From Botryococcus braunii (lineage: Eukaryota > Chlorophyta > Trebouxiophyceae), in assembly GCA_002005505.1 (NCBI GenBank), contig KV908345.1:717659-781658 (forward strand): DNA of 64,000 bases, given 5' to 3'. Positions 21,052 to 31,716 of this stretch are shown here, in pieces. The notes beneath the pieces were generated by a model, which saw nothing but the letters and a program-made list of their open reading frames with translations, made no database searches and was not told where the DNA came from. Both the position numbers and the translations under genes were made by a program. Each line of letters begins with the position of its first letter. Within the stretch, counting starts at the first letter, position 1.

Positions 21052-23489
21052 ATGAGCAGGCTGAACTGGTGGACATCACCGGGGAGGACGCCTCAAGTGA
21101 GGCCGACCTGGCGGACACCGACAAATCTATGGACGACACCCCCGTCGTCACAAAACCCCCCCGTAGTACCGGTATGACTTTCACTCATCAAATAAATGAC
21201 ATGTTGGAAGGCAAGCCACAGGCCCTGAAAGACTTGTTACTTGCAAATGAGGACTTGTTTGCAAAACAACTCCCGGGGTTACCCCCGGAGCGGGAAGTGT
21301 TTCACACAATAAATTTGGAAGAAGGACATCGGCCCCCCAATAGGCCCGCGTACCGTCTTGCTCCAAGTGAGCTTGCGGAATGCGAAAAAACGGTTGATGA
21401 GTTGTTAAAATTGGGATTGATCAGGCCAAGTTGCTCACCATTTGCATCACCTGTTTTGTTTGTTAGAAAGAAGGATGGAAGTTTGCGTATGGTAATAGAC
21501 TACCGTCCCCTGAATAAAATTACCATCTCGGATAGGTACCCTCTCCCCAGAATTGACGATCTGTTGGATAGGCTTAAGGGAGCCAAGGTGTTTTCGAGCT
21601 TGGACTTGTTGTCTGGGTACCATCAAGTGCGACTTCGCAAGGAGGATGTGCCTAAAACTGCCTTCAGGACCCCTTTTGGCTTGTACGAATTTCTTGTACT
21701 TCCCTTTGGTTTGACCAACGCGCCCGCGACATTTCAACGGCTTATGAATGAGGTTTTTCACGACTTTATAAGGGAAGGCTTTGTGGTTGTATACTTGGAT
21801 GATGTGCTCATTTATAGCAAAACGGAAGAGGAACACCTTCTGCAGTTGGACAGAGTTTTCACCCGTCTACGCGAACACCAACTCCTGGCAAAACTTGTCA
21901 AATGCTCTTTCTTTGAGAAACAATTGAAATACTTGGGACACATCATTGGGGAAAATGGGTTGGAATTGGATATGGATAAAGTCAAGGTGGTGCAGGAGTG
22001 GCCTACGCCCACAAACGTAACGGAAGGTTGGAGGTTTCTTGGGTTGTCTAATTACTTTCGAAAGTTTATTCAGAACTACAGTATCCTGGCAACCCCATTG
22101 ACAGCTCTCTCTGGGGCAAAAGCACCTTGGAAGTGGGGACAGGAACAACAGGAAGCATTTGACAACATAAAGGAAGCTTTGGTAAGTGCCCCTATCTTAA
22201 CACTCCCGGACGTACGTCGGCCATTTAAGGTAGTGTGCGATGCATGCGATTACGGCGTGGGAGCTGTGCTATTTCAAGATGGAAAGGTTTGTGCGTATTT
22301 CAGTAAAAAGTTGGGAGCAAGCGAGAGGAACTACAGTGCCACGGAACGGGAGTTATTGGCTGTAGTGTATGCTCTCACGGAATGGAGGTGTTATTTGTTA
22401 GGTAAGCCAGTAACGGTGGTGACGGATCACAAGTGCAACACCTTCTTGGGTCAACAGGTGGGGCTTAGTCCTCGGAGGGCTCGGTGGGCCGAGCGCCTGC
22501 AGGAGTTTGAGATTGAATGGGTATGGGAACCGGGCAAGACCAACATTGCGGATCCGCTCTCCAGGTGTCACTTCACTCAACACCCTGGACCTGGGGGGAG
22601 GGACAATGGGGCTGCTGTGGCCGGGGCTGCCCTCCGGCGCAAGCGTCGGCGCACCAGTCCGGACTCCCTCACCCCCTCCAGCCGGGATGTCGAGGGTACC
22701 CTCACAGCTCGGGTCCGCAAGGTCCCCAAGGTCACGCTCCCGGGGCCCGCTCACGAGACCCCAAGCTCCCTCGGCACGATGGAGCAAATCGGGTTGGCCA
22801 GCCCGAGTGAGCTTACCCGCGAGACCGATGGGTACGAATCCCTACTTGGCAAACTTGAGAAGGCTTACACATACGATCCGTGGTTGGCAGCGCGTGCGAA
22901 TAGAAGGAAGGTTAGTCTAAAGGGAGGCTTTTGGGAGAGGAATGGACGGAAATATGTTCCTGCATTGTTTGAGGAAAGGAAAGATGGGGAACTTGTCGTG
23001 GAGAACCTACGACGTGGAATTTTGGAAGCTTTACATGATCCACCTCATGTTGGTCACCCTGGAGTAACTCGCATGTACGAGCTTGTAACAAGGGAATGGT
23101 ATTGGCCGGGAATGTATGAGGATGTCAAAGCCTATGTTGCTCATTGTGACTCTTGTCAACGAGTCAAGGCTCGGAATACTTTGCCTGCTGGTCTTCTTCA
23201 CCCCTTACAAATACCAGCAAGGAAGTGGCAAAGTGTGTCTATGGACTTTATTACTAACCTCCCAAAGACCCCAAGTGGACATGATGCGATTTGGGTTGTT
23301 GTGGATAGGCTTAGCAAGTGTGCTCATTTTGCTGCTACAACAATGAATGCTGATGCTTATACTCTAGCACAATTGTTAAGGACATGGGTGTGGATGTATC
23401 GTGGATCCCGGGTGTGGTGGCATTGTGGATCACAAGCCACTCACTGGCGAACGCGGCCGCACTCTGGACGATCCGAACGAGCCAAATGA
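20987..23489 (+). pseudogene. Gypsy-2 pol, RT-RNase H and partial integrase
   Basis: RT motifs [25 protein letters not shown] and YLDDVLIYS; RNase H VCDACDYGVGAV, TERELLAV and TDHKCN; integrase zinc site HPGVTRMYELV...CDSCQ and the first catalytic Asp (SMDFITNLPK). After NADAYTLAQLLRT near 23380 homology to D integrase stops. A remnant of the chromodomain region (VDHKPLTGE...EDSW) follows in another frame, so the two other catalytic residues are deleted. The real domain boundary upstream is the slip in the GGAA repeat. Confidence 0.85.
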
Positions 23490-24152
23490 GGATAGCTGGA
23501 AATAACTTGCACAGGTCACGCGTTGTTGCCACAAGAAAGTGGAAGAATACAGAGAGAGTCACGGGCTCCCGCCATTGCCTCCCAAGGGCACGACTCCTAG
23601 GGTCCACCCTTAGGGTCCCGTCGACCGGTTGGCCCTCCTTGGAGGGGTCTCTCTGTATGGCCATATGGACTTTGGATAGGCTAGGGTAAGGCTGCCTTAC
23701 CCGGTAGGGTTGACCATGGGTCCCTTACCTGGATAGATTTTTGTGCACATTAGGTGTATGGCCTTTTCACTTCACTACCACACCTGATCAATATGGTGCA
23801 ATACTGGCGTAATACTGGACTATATGTGGAAATTGGACTCCCCTTGGACTCTGGACTTTTGGACATCTGGACTTTTAGCTCTGCCCTTGTGTCTCATTTT
23901 GGCTGTTCATCATGTGGACTTTCGTTTTTCTTTCAGTGTTTTGTCTTTTGTTCTGTTAGTCATGCCTGATCCTTGTTCTTATTGCATTATGGTGGGGACC
24001 CCGATACGCAGCATTCGGCTGGGGTCTGGCAACACGGGAGGCGGGTTGCCCGTAGGTCTAAGTCTGAGTCTCCGCATGTTGGAAGGTCTTTCTGTTCCTT
24101 TGTTTGCCTTGTCTGTTTGTTGTTGCGCTCTGCCTTCTGCGCGGGGACGCAC
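23490..24152 (+). other. Gypsy-2 3' untranslated region
   Basis: No ORF of note. Pyrimidine-rich stretches and short CTGGACTTTTGGACATCTGG repeats occur near 23850. It ends in the polypurine tract. Confidence 0.6.
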
Positions 24153-24171
24153 AGGAATAAGGGGGGGAGTA
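24153..24171 (+). promoter_or_regulatory. Polypurine tract of Gypsy-2
   Basis: AGGAATAAGGGGGGGAGTA immediately precedes the 3' LTR and would prime plus-strand DNA synthesis. It fixes the element's orientation as plus. Confidence 0.85.
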
Positions 24172-24563
24172 TGTAGTGAGGTGCCGCGTCAGCGCGACGC
24201 GTCTCACGTAGGATGTGCGCGTAGTTCATGTTTCTTCGTGCCCTTTGGGATACGAGTAGATCTCGTTGTCCTTGTGTGTAGGAAAATGACTGTAATATCC
24301 TAGTGGGTCTCCTCTTGTCATCCATATCGTTATGCTCGCGAGAGCATCTCGTAGAGGGACGACGTAGCGGGATCCGCGCATAGGTGGACTAGGAACTCGG
24401 GTGGTTATCATTGTCTTTGGGTTTGCTGCTACGAGGGAGACATCTAGCATTCTCTACATTGTTCATTATATATTGTTCTTTGGAGACTCGGACGACCTGC
24501 GTGAGGAGGGCTGCGAACTTGTAACGGATTGGAACTTCGATTCCTACCTTCGGTGTCACCCTT
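24172..24563 (+). repeat. 3' LTR of Gypsy-2
   Basis: Starts TGTAGTGAGG. The end is placed at 24563 because the next five bases (gcctg) equal the left target duplication, and removing the element with that duplication restores the Gypsy-1 gag frame. Confidence 0.82.
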
Positions 24564-25971
24564 GCCTGAAACCCTTGCTTAGCTTGTTATAAATCTTAGT
24601 TACACGTCTCACTTCGTTAAACCTGTCCTGGCTTAGGCCGTACTTCTTCTGAAGTTTGCCCAAGTGGCGTGTGGCTCCCTTGGGATAGTTATGGGCGGGA
24701 CGCTTGGTCCCACGGTCCCGAGGTACTTCTCCCTCCTCGCGGTCCCCATAGACCTTCTCCTTTCCCTTGGAGACACCTGAAAGCATAGCCAACAAAGATT
24801 CAGCCTCTTTGGCAGCTTTCACCACCGCCTCCACATTGCTCATCTCACGCCTTACCGAGGCATCCTTCATAATGAGTTCAAGTAGAGCGGGTTTTAGGCC
24901 AGCCCGAAAAGCTGCACAAGCTTCAGGCCCAGTTACTGGATATGTGACTGCCTCAACTGTTATTGCCCTAAAGGCAGTATAGTATTGAGCCACTGTTCCA
25001 GATTGTTTAAGTTGCGCCAAACGATATCGCACGGTGTCTTCCACTGACATATCGACAAAGTTGGCCAACAATTCAGCTTTGAACAAATCAAAGTCTTTCA
25101 CATCCTTGCCATGCAAAGCCAAAGACTTTTTAATCAAAGCCCATTGTTCAGCTGCTTTCCCAGAAAGACACAAGGATGCGTGATCCACAAGCGTGTCAGG
25201 AGTGAGCTGCAACAACGCCGCGTATGCCGCAAACTGCTCGAACCAAGTTGTTATCTTAGTCCCATCCTTGCTTCCATTAAAAATAGGCGCTGGAGGCCTC
25301 GTTTTAGGAGCAACGAAAGGCATAGGCGAGGGAGACGCACCTTGTCCCCCCCCCGATCCTTGCAGCAAACGCATAATCGCGTCCATCTTGCCGTCCAGGC
25401 TGCCAACTTGGGTTCCCAAAGACCCAATATCAGTGTTAAGAGCCTGGACGGACGACTCTATGCTGGTCACCCTTCTGTCGTGTAGGACATGACTCGGGAT
25501 CCGAGCATAAAAAGCGCGCGCCGCAGCGCACCAAAGCCAATACCTCCACACAACTTTTGCCCAAATAGTGGAAGCTTCCACTAAATCTTTGGAACATTGT
25601 GCAAGGCCTAGGCCATCGTCGCCCTCAGAGGACGGGTGCCGAACTGAATCGGCACACTCCGTCATAAGTGCCCGAGCCTCTTTCAAATCGTTGATGACTT
25701 CAACAATGCCGAGCCTTGCCCACTCAAGAGCTTCCTCAGCAGTCTCAAAGTCAAAAACCTTGGAAAGCAAGCCCTTCCAGTCATAACCCGAAGTCGAGTC
25801 GACCGGGTCAACACCCTCTGGAATATCTGGCACCTCAATATCCAACTCTTTCAGATATGAATAATAAGGTCTAGTATTTCCAGGGTATGGGAGCCTCCTT
25901 AGCGTGTAGCGAGGAGGTTTGCCCACCAAAGGGACGAGGTCGGTCGGGATCGGCGGCAAAACGAGAGCCAT
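24564..25971 (-). CDS. Gypsy-1 gag, N-terminal and capsid part
   Basis: Start at the ATG at 25971 (MALVLPPIPTDL), because element B gag begins MAELVLPRES. The in-frame ATG at 26046 would add a 25-residue hydrophobic leader encoded by the primer-site region. Capsid homology to B: FNGSKDGTKITTWFEQFAAY (about 25130-25290) and LSGKAAEQWALIKKSLALHG, VEDTVRYRLAQLKQSGTVAQ, GPEACAAFRAGLKP. A heptad-like segment precedes it (SIESSVQALNTDIGSL). The frame is cut by Gypsy-2 after KLSKGFR and resumes at 19422. The chance stop at 24556 belongs to the inserted LTR. Confidence 0.88.
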
Positions 25972-26061
25972 TAAACCCAAACAAAGGAGCGCAACCCCAA
26001 ACCGAAAAGCGAAGATGCTTAAAAAAAATTTTGTCAAGCCAATCAAAGCAGAAGTGACCGA

Positions 26062-26073
26062 TATGGGGCACCA
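26062..26073 (-). promoter_or_regulatory. Primer binding site of Gypsy-1
   Basis: On minus, TGGTGCCCCATA begins two bases after the 5' LTR, complementary to a tRNA ending ...TATGGGGCACCA. It differs from the site used by A, B and D. tRNA identity not determined. Confidence 0.65.
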
Positions 26074-26075
26074 AA

Positions 26076-26238
26076 TGTAAAGTTATCCGAATTGTTTGCA
26101 CCGATGAAAGTGCCAGTGTGGCCCGAGCGCCACACCGTATGTGCTAGCGCGAAGCCTAAAGAGGCTACGCCTGGCCTAATGTACCGCTTGGCATCCGACG
26201 GGGCTAACCCTGGCGGAGTCTGCCTGCCGCGCGCTACA
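26076..26238 (-). repeat. 5' LTR of Gypsy-1
   Basis: Pair of 15145-15307. Followed on the plus strand by the second cctgc. Confidence 0.95.
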
Positions 26239-29200
26239 CCTGCTCAGCGAGAGACTGCTCCTGCCTCTTCCACTAGCGGGGCCAATCCCTCCAAACAGCC
26301 AGCAGACACAGAATCAAGGGGAGAAGTGAGAGGCACATGCAACTACTGCCACAGGAAAGGCCATTTCTGGAGAGACTGCCGCAAACGCCAAAGGGATGCA
26401 GAGACACAACGCAATGTGGTGGCAGCAGTACAGCAACTTGCTGCCATGTGGCCCCAAGGTCAGTTTCCTGGTGCGCCTCAACCGCCTCCAAGCGTGCAGC
26501 ATGCATTCCCAGGCACTGGAGCGTTCCCACTGCTGCACCCTCCTCCAGGACCACCTTCTCCTCCCTCAGAAGGTATGCCATACGTGGTGTCTTATAATGT
26601 GCTGGATGGCAGTAAACACCAGCAGTCCAAACAGTCGTGGCTTGTGGACAGTGGAGCGTCTGTACATCTTGTGAACAACTTGTCCCTGCTGCATGCCCCT
26701 ACAGTACATGACCACCCTATTCCACTGCTGCTTGCTACATCTGATGCCACTGGGGGTATTGTTGCTACTGGGTCAGTGTGCCTCCTGTCCTCTCAGCGTA
26801 TTCCAGTGTGGCTGCATCATGTCCAGTGTGTTCCCTCAGCTACCACCAATATTCTCTCAGTATCTGCTGCTCTGCGTGATGGAATCCGGTTCAGTACAGA
26901 TAGACTGGGAGCATTCACTGCTGTCTCAGGACCGAGTGGTTGGCAGATGCCTGTGAAACCAGAGAATGGTCTCTATTATATTCACAACTGCCTCCCAGTA
27001 GCACCAGTGAAGGTCCCTTATTCAGTGACAGCTGCCTTGAAGAAGAAATGCTCCAAAGGTCAAAGTCATGACTGTGCCAAGCGTTTCCTGTGGCACAGCA
27101 GATTGGGACACCCAGGAGACCCCTGGATGAAACGCCTGAGCAGTGAGCAACTGGTTACTGGCTTAGACACCTCGATGTCCCCCTGTGAAAATTGTCCTAA
27201 GTACTGTGAAGCGTGCATTGAGGGGAAGCATGCACGTCCCCCATTTGGTGAAAGCTCTAGACCTGCTGAAAAACCCCTTGACAGAATCCACATTGACACT
27301 GTGGGTCCCATATCACCAGCAGCCATTACTGGGGAACGTTTTTGGGTAACTGTTACTGATGAGGCATCTGGGTGGAAGGCAGTGCTGCCAGTGAAGTCAA
27401 AAGATGTAATTGCAGCTGTTGTCAGAGACCTAATTCTGTATTGGCAAACTGAGAAGGAAACTACAGTGAAGTGCATCCGCAGTGACAGAGGGACAGAGTT
27501 CTTAAATGCCAAGTTCAAGGAATTTTGTGCATCCCAGGGCACTAAGCTGGAGACATCTGCCCCATATACCCCTCAGCAGAATGGAGTTGCTGAGAGAGCC
27601 AACAGAACCCTCAAGGAGCGCACCAGGACCCTCCTCAATTTTGCTGCAGCAAGCCCTGTTATGTGGAAGGAAGCCCTGGAGACAGCCTGCACCCTCCTAA
27701 ATATGGGACCCAGCACAGGCAGGCCCCTATCTCCCTGCGAAATGTTCATGGGATATAAGCCTGATGTATCCCTGCTGCGCACATGGGGATGCCTTGCATT
27801 TGTGCACGTTCCTGACCAGCAGAGGGGGACCTTTGCACCAAAGGCTGTGGCTGGGATGTTCACTGGTTACTCCCCAGTGTCAAAGGCATATCGTATCTAT
27901 ATGGGAGGGGGGATCTGGAGAGAGAGCAGAGATGTTCAATTTGTGGAACACATTCGGGGAGCTACTAGGGTGGGAATGGCTGTTCTCCCTGACCAGCCTC
28001 AGCAGCTTTCATACCCTGAAGACTTATCAGGGCAATTGCACAGCAGCAATCCAGTGGTGCCATTGTCACAGCGCAGTATGCAGAACCAGACTGTCAGCAG
28101 CCCATGCTCCAGCAGTAGACCTGACAGCGCCTTCCCAGTACCCTCTGACCAGGCTGCAACTGAGCCTGATAGTCAGGGGAAGCCTTCCCAGGAGGGGGGC
28201 ATTCTCATTGTGTCTCCCGAAGCAAGCACGGGAGAGCAGCAGCCGGACCTGGATCAGTCCGGGGCTCTGGACGCCATCCAACGACTGGCGCGAGGAAGTG
28301 CAGACAGCGGACAACATCATCAGACTTTAGAGCGAATACAGCAGTCACTGCGTAACCCGCATCCGGCTACTACCATCCTGCCTCCGGACGGACTGTCGCG
28401 GGCTCAACGCTATGAGCAACGAACTGCGGCTCGAGATATCCTGCTGGCACAGGATAAGGGAGAGAGCTGTGAGCGAGAGGGGAGGACTGAAGGTGACACA
28501 GAGTCACAGGGACCACGGGAAGCGCAGGAATTGGGGCAGGACACCGAGAGACCTGCTTTACTTGTAAGAGATGAGAGGGGGGCAGTTTCTGATCAGACTG
28601 CAGATGGTCCAAGTGAGCTGAGATGTATGGGTGGGACCTGCTCAGTGCCTGAGAGCAATGTTAGCGATGCGAACTCTATCAGTGATGCCCAAGGACAATG
28701 TGGTGCCAGCCACGCAAGCATGGGCCATGCATGGGAGTGTGCTGCTGGGCCTGCGCCCCAGCGCTCATGTCTAGTGGGCAGCAGACAGAGAGAGAGAGAG
28801 ACATGGGCACAGCAGCAAAATAGACCAAGTGCTCATGCAATGCAGAGTGGTCCACGTGTCTGTGAGAGTCCTGACGGGACTGCAAACCGTCAGCCATGTG
28901 AGAGTGTGTCTGAGGAGGTGAATCGGAAGCCAAGACAGTGTGAGAACTCCCCCAATTACAAGAGCTTTCCGAGAGGTACCTGTGTTTGGGAGGATGATGT
29001 GAGAGAGGCTGGCAGCAAGCTTGAGAGGGCAAGCTGTGAGTCTAAGAGAGAGAAAGAGCAGAGGGAGAGATCTGGATCTTTACCAACAGTTCCCACGTGC
29101 TGTGCGGCGACATTCAGCGAAAGAGTAGTGGATGAGAGTGAGAGTAAGAGTAAGCAAGAGCAGGGGAAGCATACTGGGGTGCGTTTTGGGAAGATCAGTG

Positions 29201-30777
29201 TGCCCTCAAGTCTCAAGGAGGCACAGCAGTCCCCACAGTGGGAGTACTGGAAGGCTGCAATGCAGGAGGAGCAAAACTCCTTAGATGCCCATGAGGTGAT
29301 GGAGTTTGTTCCTAGACCTCGTGGGCACAAAGTTATCCCAGTTCACTGGATTTTTTCAGTGAAAATGGATGCACACGGCAATGTGCTTAGATTCAAGGCC
29401 AGGCTGGTGGCTCAAGGGTGTAGGCAAATTCCAGGAGTGGATGTGATGGAGGTATTTGCTCCCACCAGCAGTTATGGGTCTAGAAGAGCTTTACTGTCAG
29501 TGGCTGCACAGGAGGGTCTTGAAATTCACCAGGTGGATGTCAAGACTGCTTTCTTAAATGGTGAATTAGAGGAGGAGGTCTATGTCACACAACCTCCTGG
29601 GTTTGAGAATGGGGATGGGAACACTGTGTGTCGCTTGAAGAAGGCATTGTATGGCCTGAAGCAAGCTCCAAGGGCATGGCATAAGACCCTTAATGAGAAG
29701 CTACATACCATGGGGTATGAGGTGTGCAAGAGTGATGCTGGGGTCTATGTGAAATGTTCTGTGGATGGAGGGAAATCCTTTGTGCTGATTTATGTTGATG
29801 ATCTATTGATAGTTTCAAAGGGCATGAGTGAGATTGAGAGGGTGAAAGGGTTGCTGAAGCAGGAGTTCACCATCCATGATCTTGGAGAGGTGAAAGATTT
29901 CTTGGGCTGTCAAGTAATGAGAGATAGAGAGAAAGGGTTGATTTCTTTGAGTTGCATCCCAAAGATTGATGCCCTAGTTGAGAAATTTGGGCTGGATCTG
30001 GAGTCTGTGGGGCCTGACACCCCTATGACTAAGGATTTTGTGGCCACACAGCGACCTATGTCTAAGGACAACAGTGCCAGCATTGGAGCTGGGAGTCCCT
30101 TACCTCCAGGTCACAGATATTGTGAACTGGTTGGGTCACTGTTGTACATTGCCAACACCACAAGGCCTGATATTTCCCAGGCTGTGGGAGTGCTTTCCAG
30201 GTATAGGATTACTCCCACCACTGCTCATTGGAATGAAGCCATCAGAGTGTTGAAATATCTGATGGCTACCAGGGATCTTGTGTTAGTACTTGGAGGGAAG
30301 GACACAGAGCTGGAGGGCTTTGTGGATGCAGATTATGGTGGTGATCAGGATCACAGGTTCTCCACTACTGGTTACGTAATTCGTGTGTTTGGAGGAGCAG
30401 TAGTTTGGGGAAGCAAAAAGCAGTCTGCAGTGGCCACATCCACTGTAGAGGCTGAGTTTATGGCGGCAAGTGCAGCTGTCAAAGAGGCAAATTGGATGAA
30501 GGGATTCCTGGAAGAAATTGGGATTTCTCCGTGGATTGTGAAGATCCACTGTGATAATCAGGGATGTATCAATCATCTCAGAAATCCAGTGTTCTCTAAG
30601 CATACCAAGCACATCGCGATCAGCTTCCATTTTGCACGGGAAGCTATTGCATTGGGTCAGGTGGATGTGAAATACGTTCCTTCTGCAAGGAATGTAGCAG
30701 ATATATTCACAAAGCCTTTGACAAGGCAGGTGTTTCAGGGACATCGTGATGCTCTGGGGTTGGCCAAGTTTTTGTGA
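26239..30777 (+). CDS. Copia gag-pol, remainder (zinc knuckle, PR, IN, RT, RNase H)
   Basis: Resumes the gag frame of 14426-15144. In order: CCHC knuckle (CNYCHRKGHFWRDC, near 26340); protease WLVDSGASVHLVN (near 26640); GAG_pre-integrase HSRLGHP...CEACIEGK (27090-27230); integrase core with D (HIDTVGP), D (SDRGTEF) and E (PQQNGVAERANR). Then comes a long Ser/Glu/Gln-rich linker (28050-29180) and RVT_2 reverse transcriptase with AFLNGELEEEVYV and YVDDLLIVS (near 29795). RNase H has FVDADYGGD, STVEAEFMA, HCDNQGCI and HTKHIAI. No stop or frameshift. The first 49 codons of the chance upstream extension (26092-26238) come from the Gypsy-1 LTR and are not part of it. The linker of about 370 residues is long for a Copia element. 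Confidence 0.95.
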   Translation, partial: PAQRETAPASSTSGANPSKQPADTESRGEVRGTCNYCHRKGHFWRDCRKRQRDAETQRNVVAAVQQLAAMWPQGQFPGAPQPPPSVQHAFPGTGAFPLLHPPPGPPSPPSEGMPYVVSYNVLDGSKHQQSKQSWLVDSGASVHLVNNLSLLHAPTVHDHPIPLLLATSDATGGIVATGSVCLLSSQRIPVWLHHVQCVPSATTNILSVSAALRDGIRFSTDRLGAFTAVSGPSGWQMPVKPENGLYYIHNCLPVAPVKVPYSVTAALKKKCSKGQSHDCAKRFLWHSRLGHPGDPWMKRLSSEQLVTGLDTSMSPCENCPKYCEACIEGKHARPPFGESSRPAEKPLDRIHIDTVGPISPAAITGERFWVTVTDEASGWKAVLPVKSKDVIAAVVRDLILYWQTEKETTVKCIRSDRGTEFLNAKFKEFCASQGTKLETSAPYTPQQNGVAERANRTLKERTRTLLNFAAASPVMWKEALETACTLLNMGPSTGRPLSPCEMFMGYKPDVSLLRTWGCLAFVHVPDQQRGTFAPKAVAGMFTGYSPVSKAYRIYMGGGIWRESRDVQFVEHIRGATRVGMAVLPDQPQQLSYPEDLSGQLHSSNPVVPLSQRSMQNQTVSSPCSSSRPDSAFPVPSDQAATEPDSQGKPSQEGGILIVSPEASTGEQQPDLDQSGALDAIQRLARGSADSGQHHQTLERIQQSLRNPHPATTILPPDGLSRAQRYEQRTAARDILLAQDKGESCEREGRTEGDTESQGPREAQELGQDTERPALLVRDERGAVSDQTADGPSELRCMGGTCSVPESNVSDANSISDAQGQCGASHASMGHAWECAAGPAPQRSCLVGSRQRERETWAQQQNRPSAHAMQSGPRVCESPDGTANRQPCESVSEEVNRKPRQCENSPNYKSFPRGTCVWEDDVREAGSKLERASCESKREKEQRERSGSLPTVPTCCAATFSERVVDESESKSKQEQGKHTGVRFGKISVPSSLKEAQQSPQWEYWKAAMQEEQNSLDAHEVMEFVPRPRGHKVIPVHWIFSVKMDAHGNVLRFKARLVAQGCRQIPGVDVMEVFAPTSSYGSRRALLSVAAQEGLEIHQVDVKTAFLNGELEEEVYVTQPPGFENGDGNTVCRLKKALYGLKQAPRAWHKTLNEKLHTMGYEVCKSDAGVYVKCSVDGGKSFVLIYVDDLLIVSKGMSEIERVKGLLKQEFTIHDLGEVKDFLGCQVMRDREKGLISLSCIPKIDALVEKFGLDLESVGPDTPMTKDFVATQRPMSKDNSASIGAGSPLPPGHRYCELVGSLLYIANTTRPDISQAVGVLSRYRITPTTAHWNEAIRVLKYLMATRDLVLVLGGKDTELEGFVDADYGGDQDHRFSTTGYVIRVFGGAVVWGSKKQSAVATSTVEAEFMAASAAVKEANWMKGFLEEIGISPWIVKIHCDNQGCINHLRNPVFSKHTKHIAISFHFAREAIALGQVDVKYVPSARNVADIFTKPLTRQVFQGHRDALGLAKFL

Positions 30778-30795
30778 GGAAAAGGCAAGGGGAAG
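30778..30795 (+). promoter_or_regulatory. Polypurine tract of Copia
   Basis: GGAAAAGGCAAGGGGAAG sits between the gag-pol stop and the 3' LTR. Confidence 0.88.
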
Positions 30796-31523
30796 TGTTA
30801 TAATAGTGACAGAACATTTTGGTGCCTTTCCCTCAGAAGAGTAATAGTGGCCAGATCATCGTCAATTACCAGAGAGAGCAGTTAGTAGAATGAGTAATCA
30901 GTGGCAGAACCCAGGAGTTCTGCCAGAACCAATCTAGACCAATTGCACGTTAATAAGAAAGGATTAGATAATCGGACACGGTTTGCTCGAAAGGCTATAT
31001 GCTCCTGGCTCGAAGGATTGAGGCACTTGATTGGGACATCAAAAGCACTTCGGGTGTTTGCTACTTTACTGTTGCCAGTCAAGTCTCTTCACTCACAGAC
31101 GACACTGCTTGTTTCTCTACGCACAACAAGAGTGTCGCCGGGCTTAACACCCTCGTGCCGGGACATGCAGGTAAACTGCTGTCAAGACATCATATGAACA
31201 TGAACAATGGTTTAGGAAGGGTCTAGATAAGGTACAATAGAAAGGTGTAATTGCTTAGCTCATCGGACATTGGTAATGCAGACTATCAGTAACGTTGTTG
31301 ATAGGATAGTTCGAGTTGCCGAGTGACGAGAGAGAGCAATAAACATTGTAACACTTGATTGGGACATCAAAAGCACTTCGGGTGTTTGCTACTTTACTGT
31401 TGCCAGTCAAGTCTCTTCACTCACAGACGACACTGCTTGTTTCTCTACGCACAACAAGAGTGTCGCCGGGCTTAACACCCTCGTGCCGGGACATGCAGGG
31501 AACATTACGCCCAGAATTGTACA
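30796..31523 (+). repeat. 3' LTR of Copia
   Basis: 728 bp, identical to the 5' LTR apart from one C/T noticed in the second 148-bp repeat. Followed by agttc. Confidence 0.95.
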
Positions 31524-31528
31524 AGTTC

Positions 31529-31716
31529 CCATACAGGCTTGCCCTTATATCGTTGCCTGGTACAGACTGGTTGTCTCAGTGTGAAGGAGAAACCCCTGCC
31601 CGCAACTTCTTTGACTCTTTTGTTCAGCTTGACAGTAGACACATTGTGAATAGTCTTGATCTTTCCTCCACTTGCATAGAGTTTGAGGGAATTCTTGCTA
31701 GTAGACCTGTCAGGAT
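31529..31716 (+). pseudogene. Element A gag-protease linker, second half
   Basis: An open frame reading FPYRLALISLPGTDWLSQ...ASRPVRI leads to the protease active site. It is out of phase with pol at 31716: the expected RILLDSGAS would need one more base. It could be a one-base deletion or a recoding site; the other lesions in this gag favour decay. Confidence 0.6.

Larger units (their letters stand above)
19423..24563 (+). mobile_element. Ty3/Gypsy retrotransposon Gypsy-2 (internally deleted)
   Basis: TSD gcctg (19418-19422; 24564-24568). The LTRs begin TGTAGTGAGG and differ by one noticed base over 382 bp. A polypurine tract AATAAGGGGGGGAGTA abuts the 3' LTR. The element has lost the end of its 5' LTR, primer site, leader and most of gag. 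It has also lost most of the integrase core. It is related to the D family (protein similarity from zinc knuckle through RT) but its LTR is different. Deepest level of the nest. Confidence 0.9.
15145..26238 (-). mobile_element. Ty3/Gypsy retrotransposon Gypsy-1 (host of Gypsy-2)
   Basis: Short 163-bp LTRs (TGTAAAGTTATCC...CGCGCTACA as read on plus) show no difference I can see. TSD cctgc lies at 15140-15144 and 26239-26243. Coding is on the minus strand: gag (25971 leftwards), gag zinc knuckle, an in-frame TGA, pol, chromodomain. A purine-rich tract (GGAGGGGGAGAA read on minus) adjoins the 3' LTR. Excluding Gypsy-2 it is about 5.9 kb. Its closest relative in the window is element B. Confidence 0.93.
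13104..31523 (+). mobile_element. Ty1/Copia retrotransposon (host of Gypsy-1)
   Basis: LTRs of 728 bp (TGTTATAATAG...AATTGTACA) differ at a single noticed position. TSD agttc lies at 13099-13103 and 31524-31528. A primer site follows the 5' LTR and a polypurine tract precedes the 3' LTR. Without Gypsy-1 the element is about 7.3 kb with one continuous gag-pol frame of about 1,750 codons, plus an extra upstream ORF. Domain order PR-IN-RT-RNase H is diagnostic of Copia. It looks young and possibly functional before Gypsy-1 landed. Confidence 0.95.

Noticed and set aside
26092..26238. N-terminal 49 codons of the large Copia frame, and the C-terminal end of the 14426 frame
   Set aside because: Both are the Gypsy-1 LTR read by chance in the Copia phase; excluded from the gag-pol annotation.
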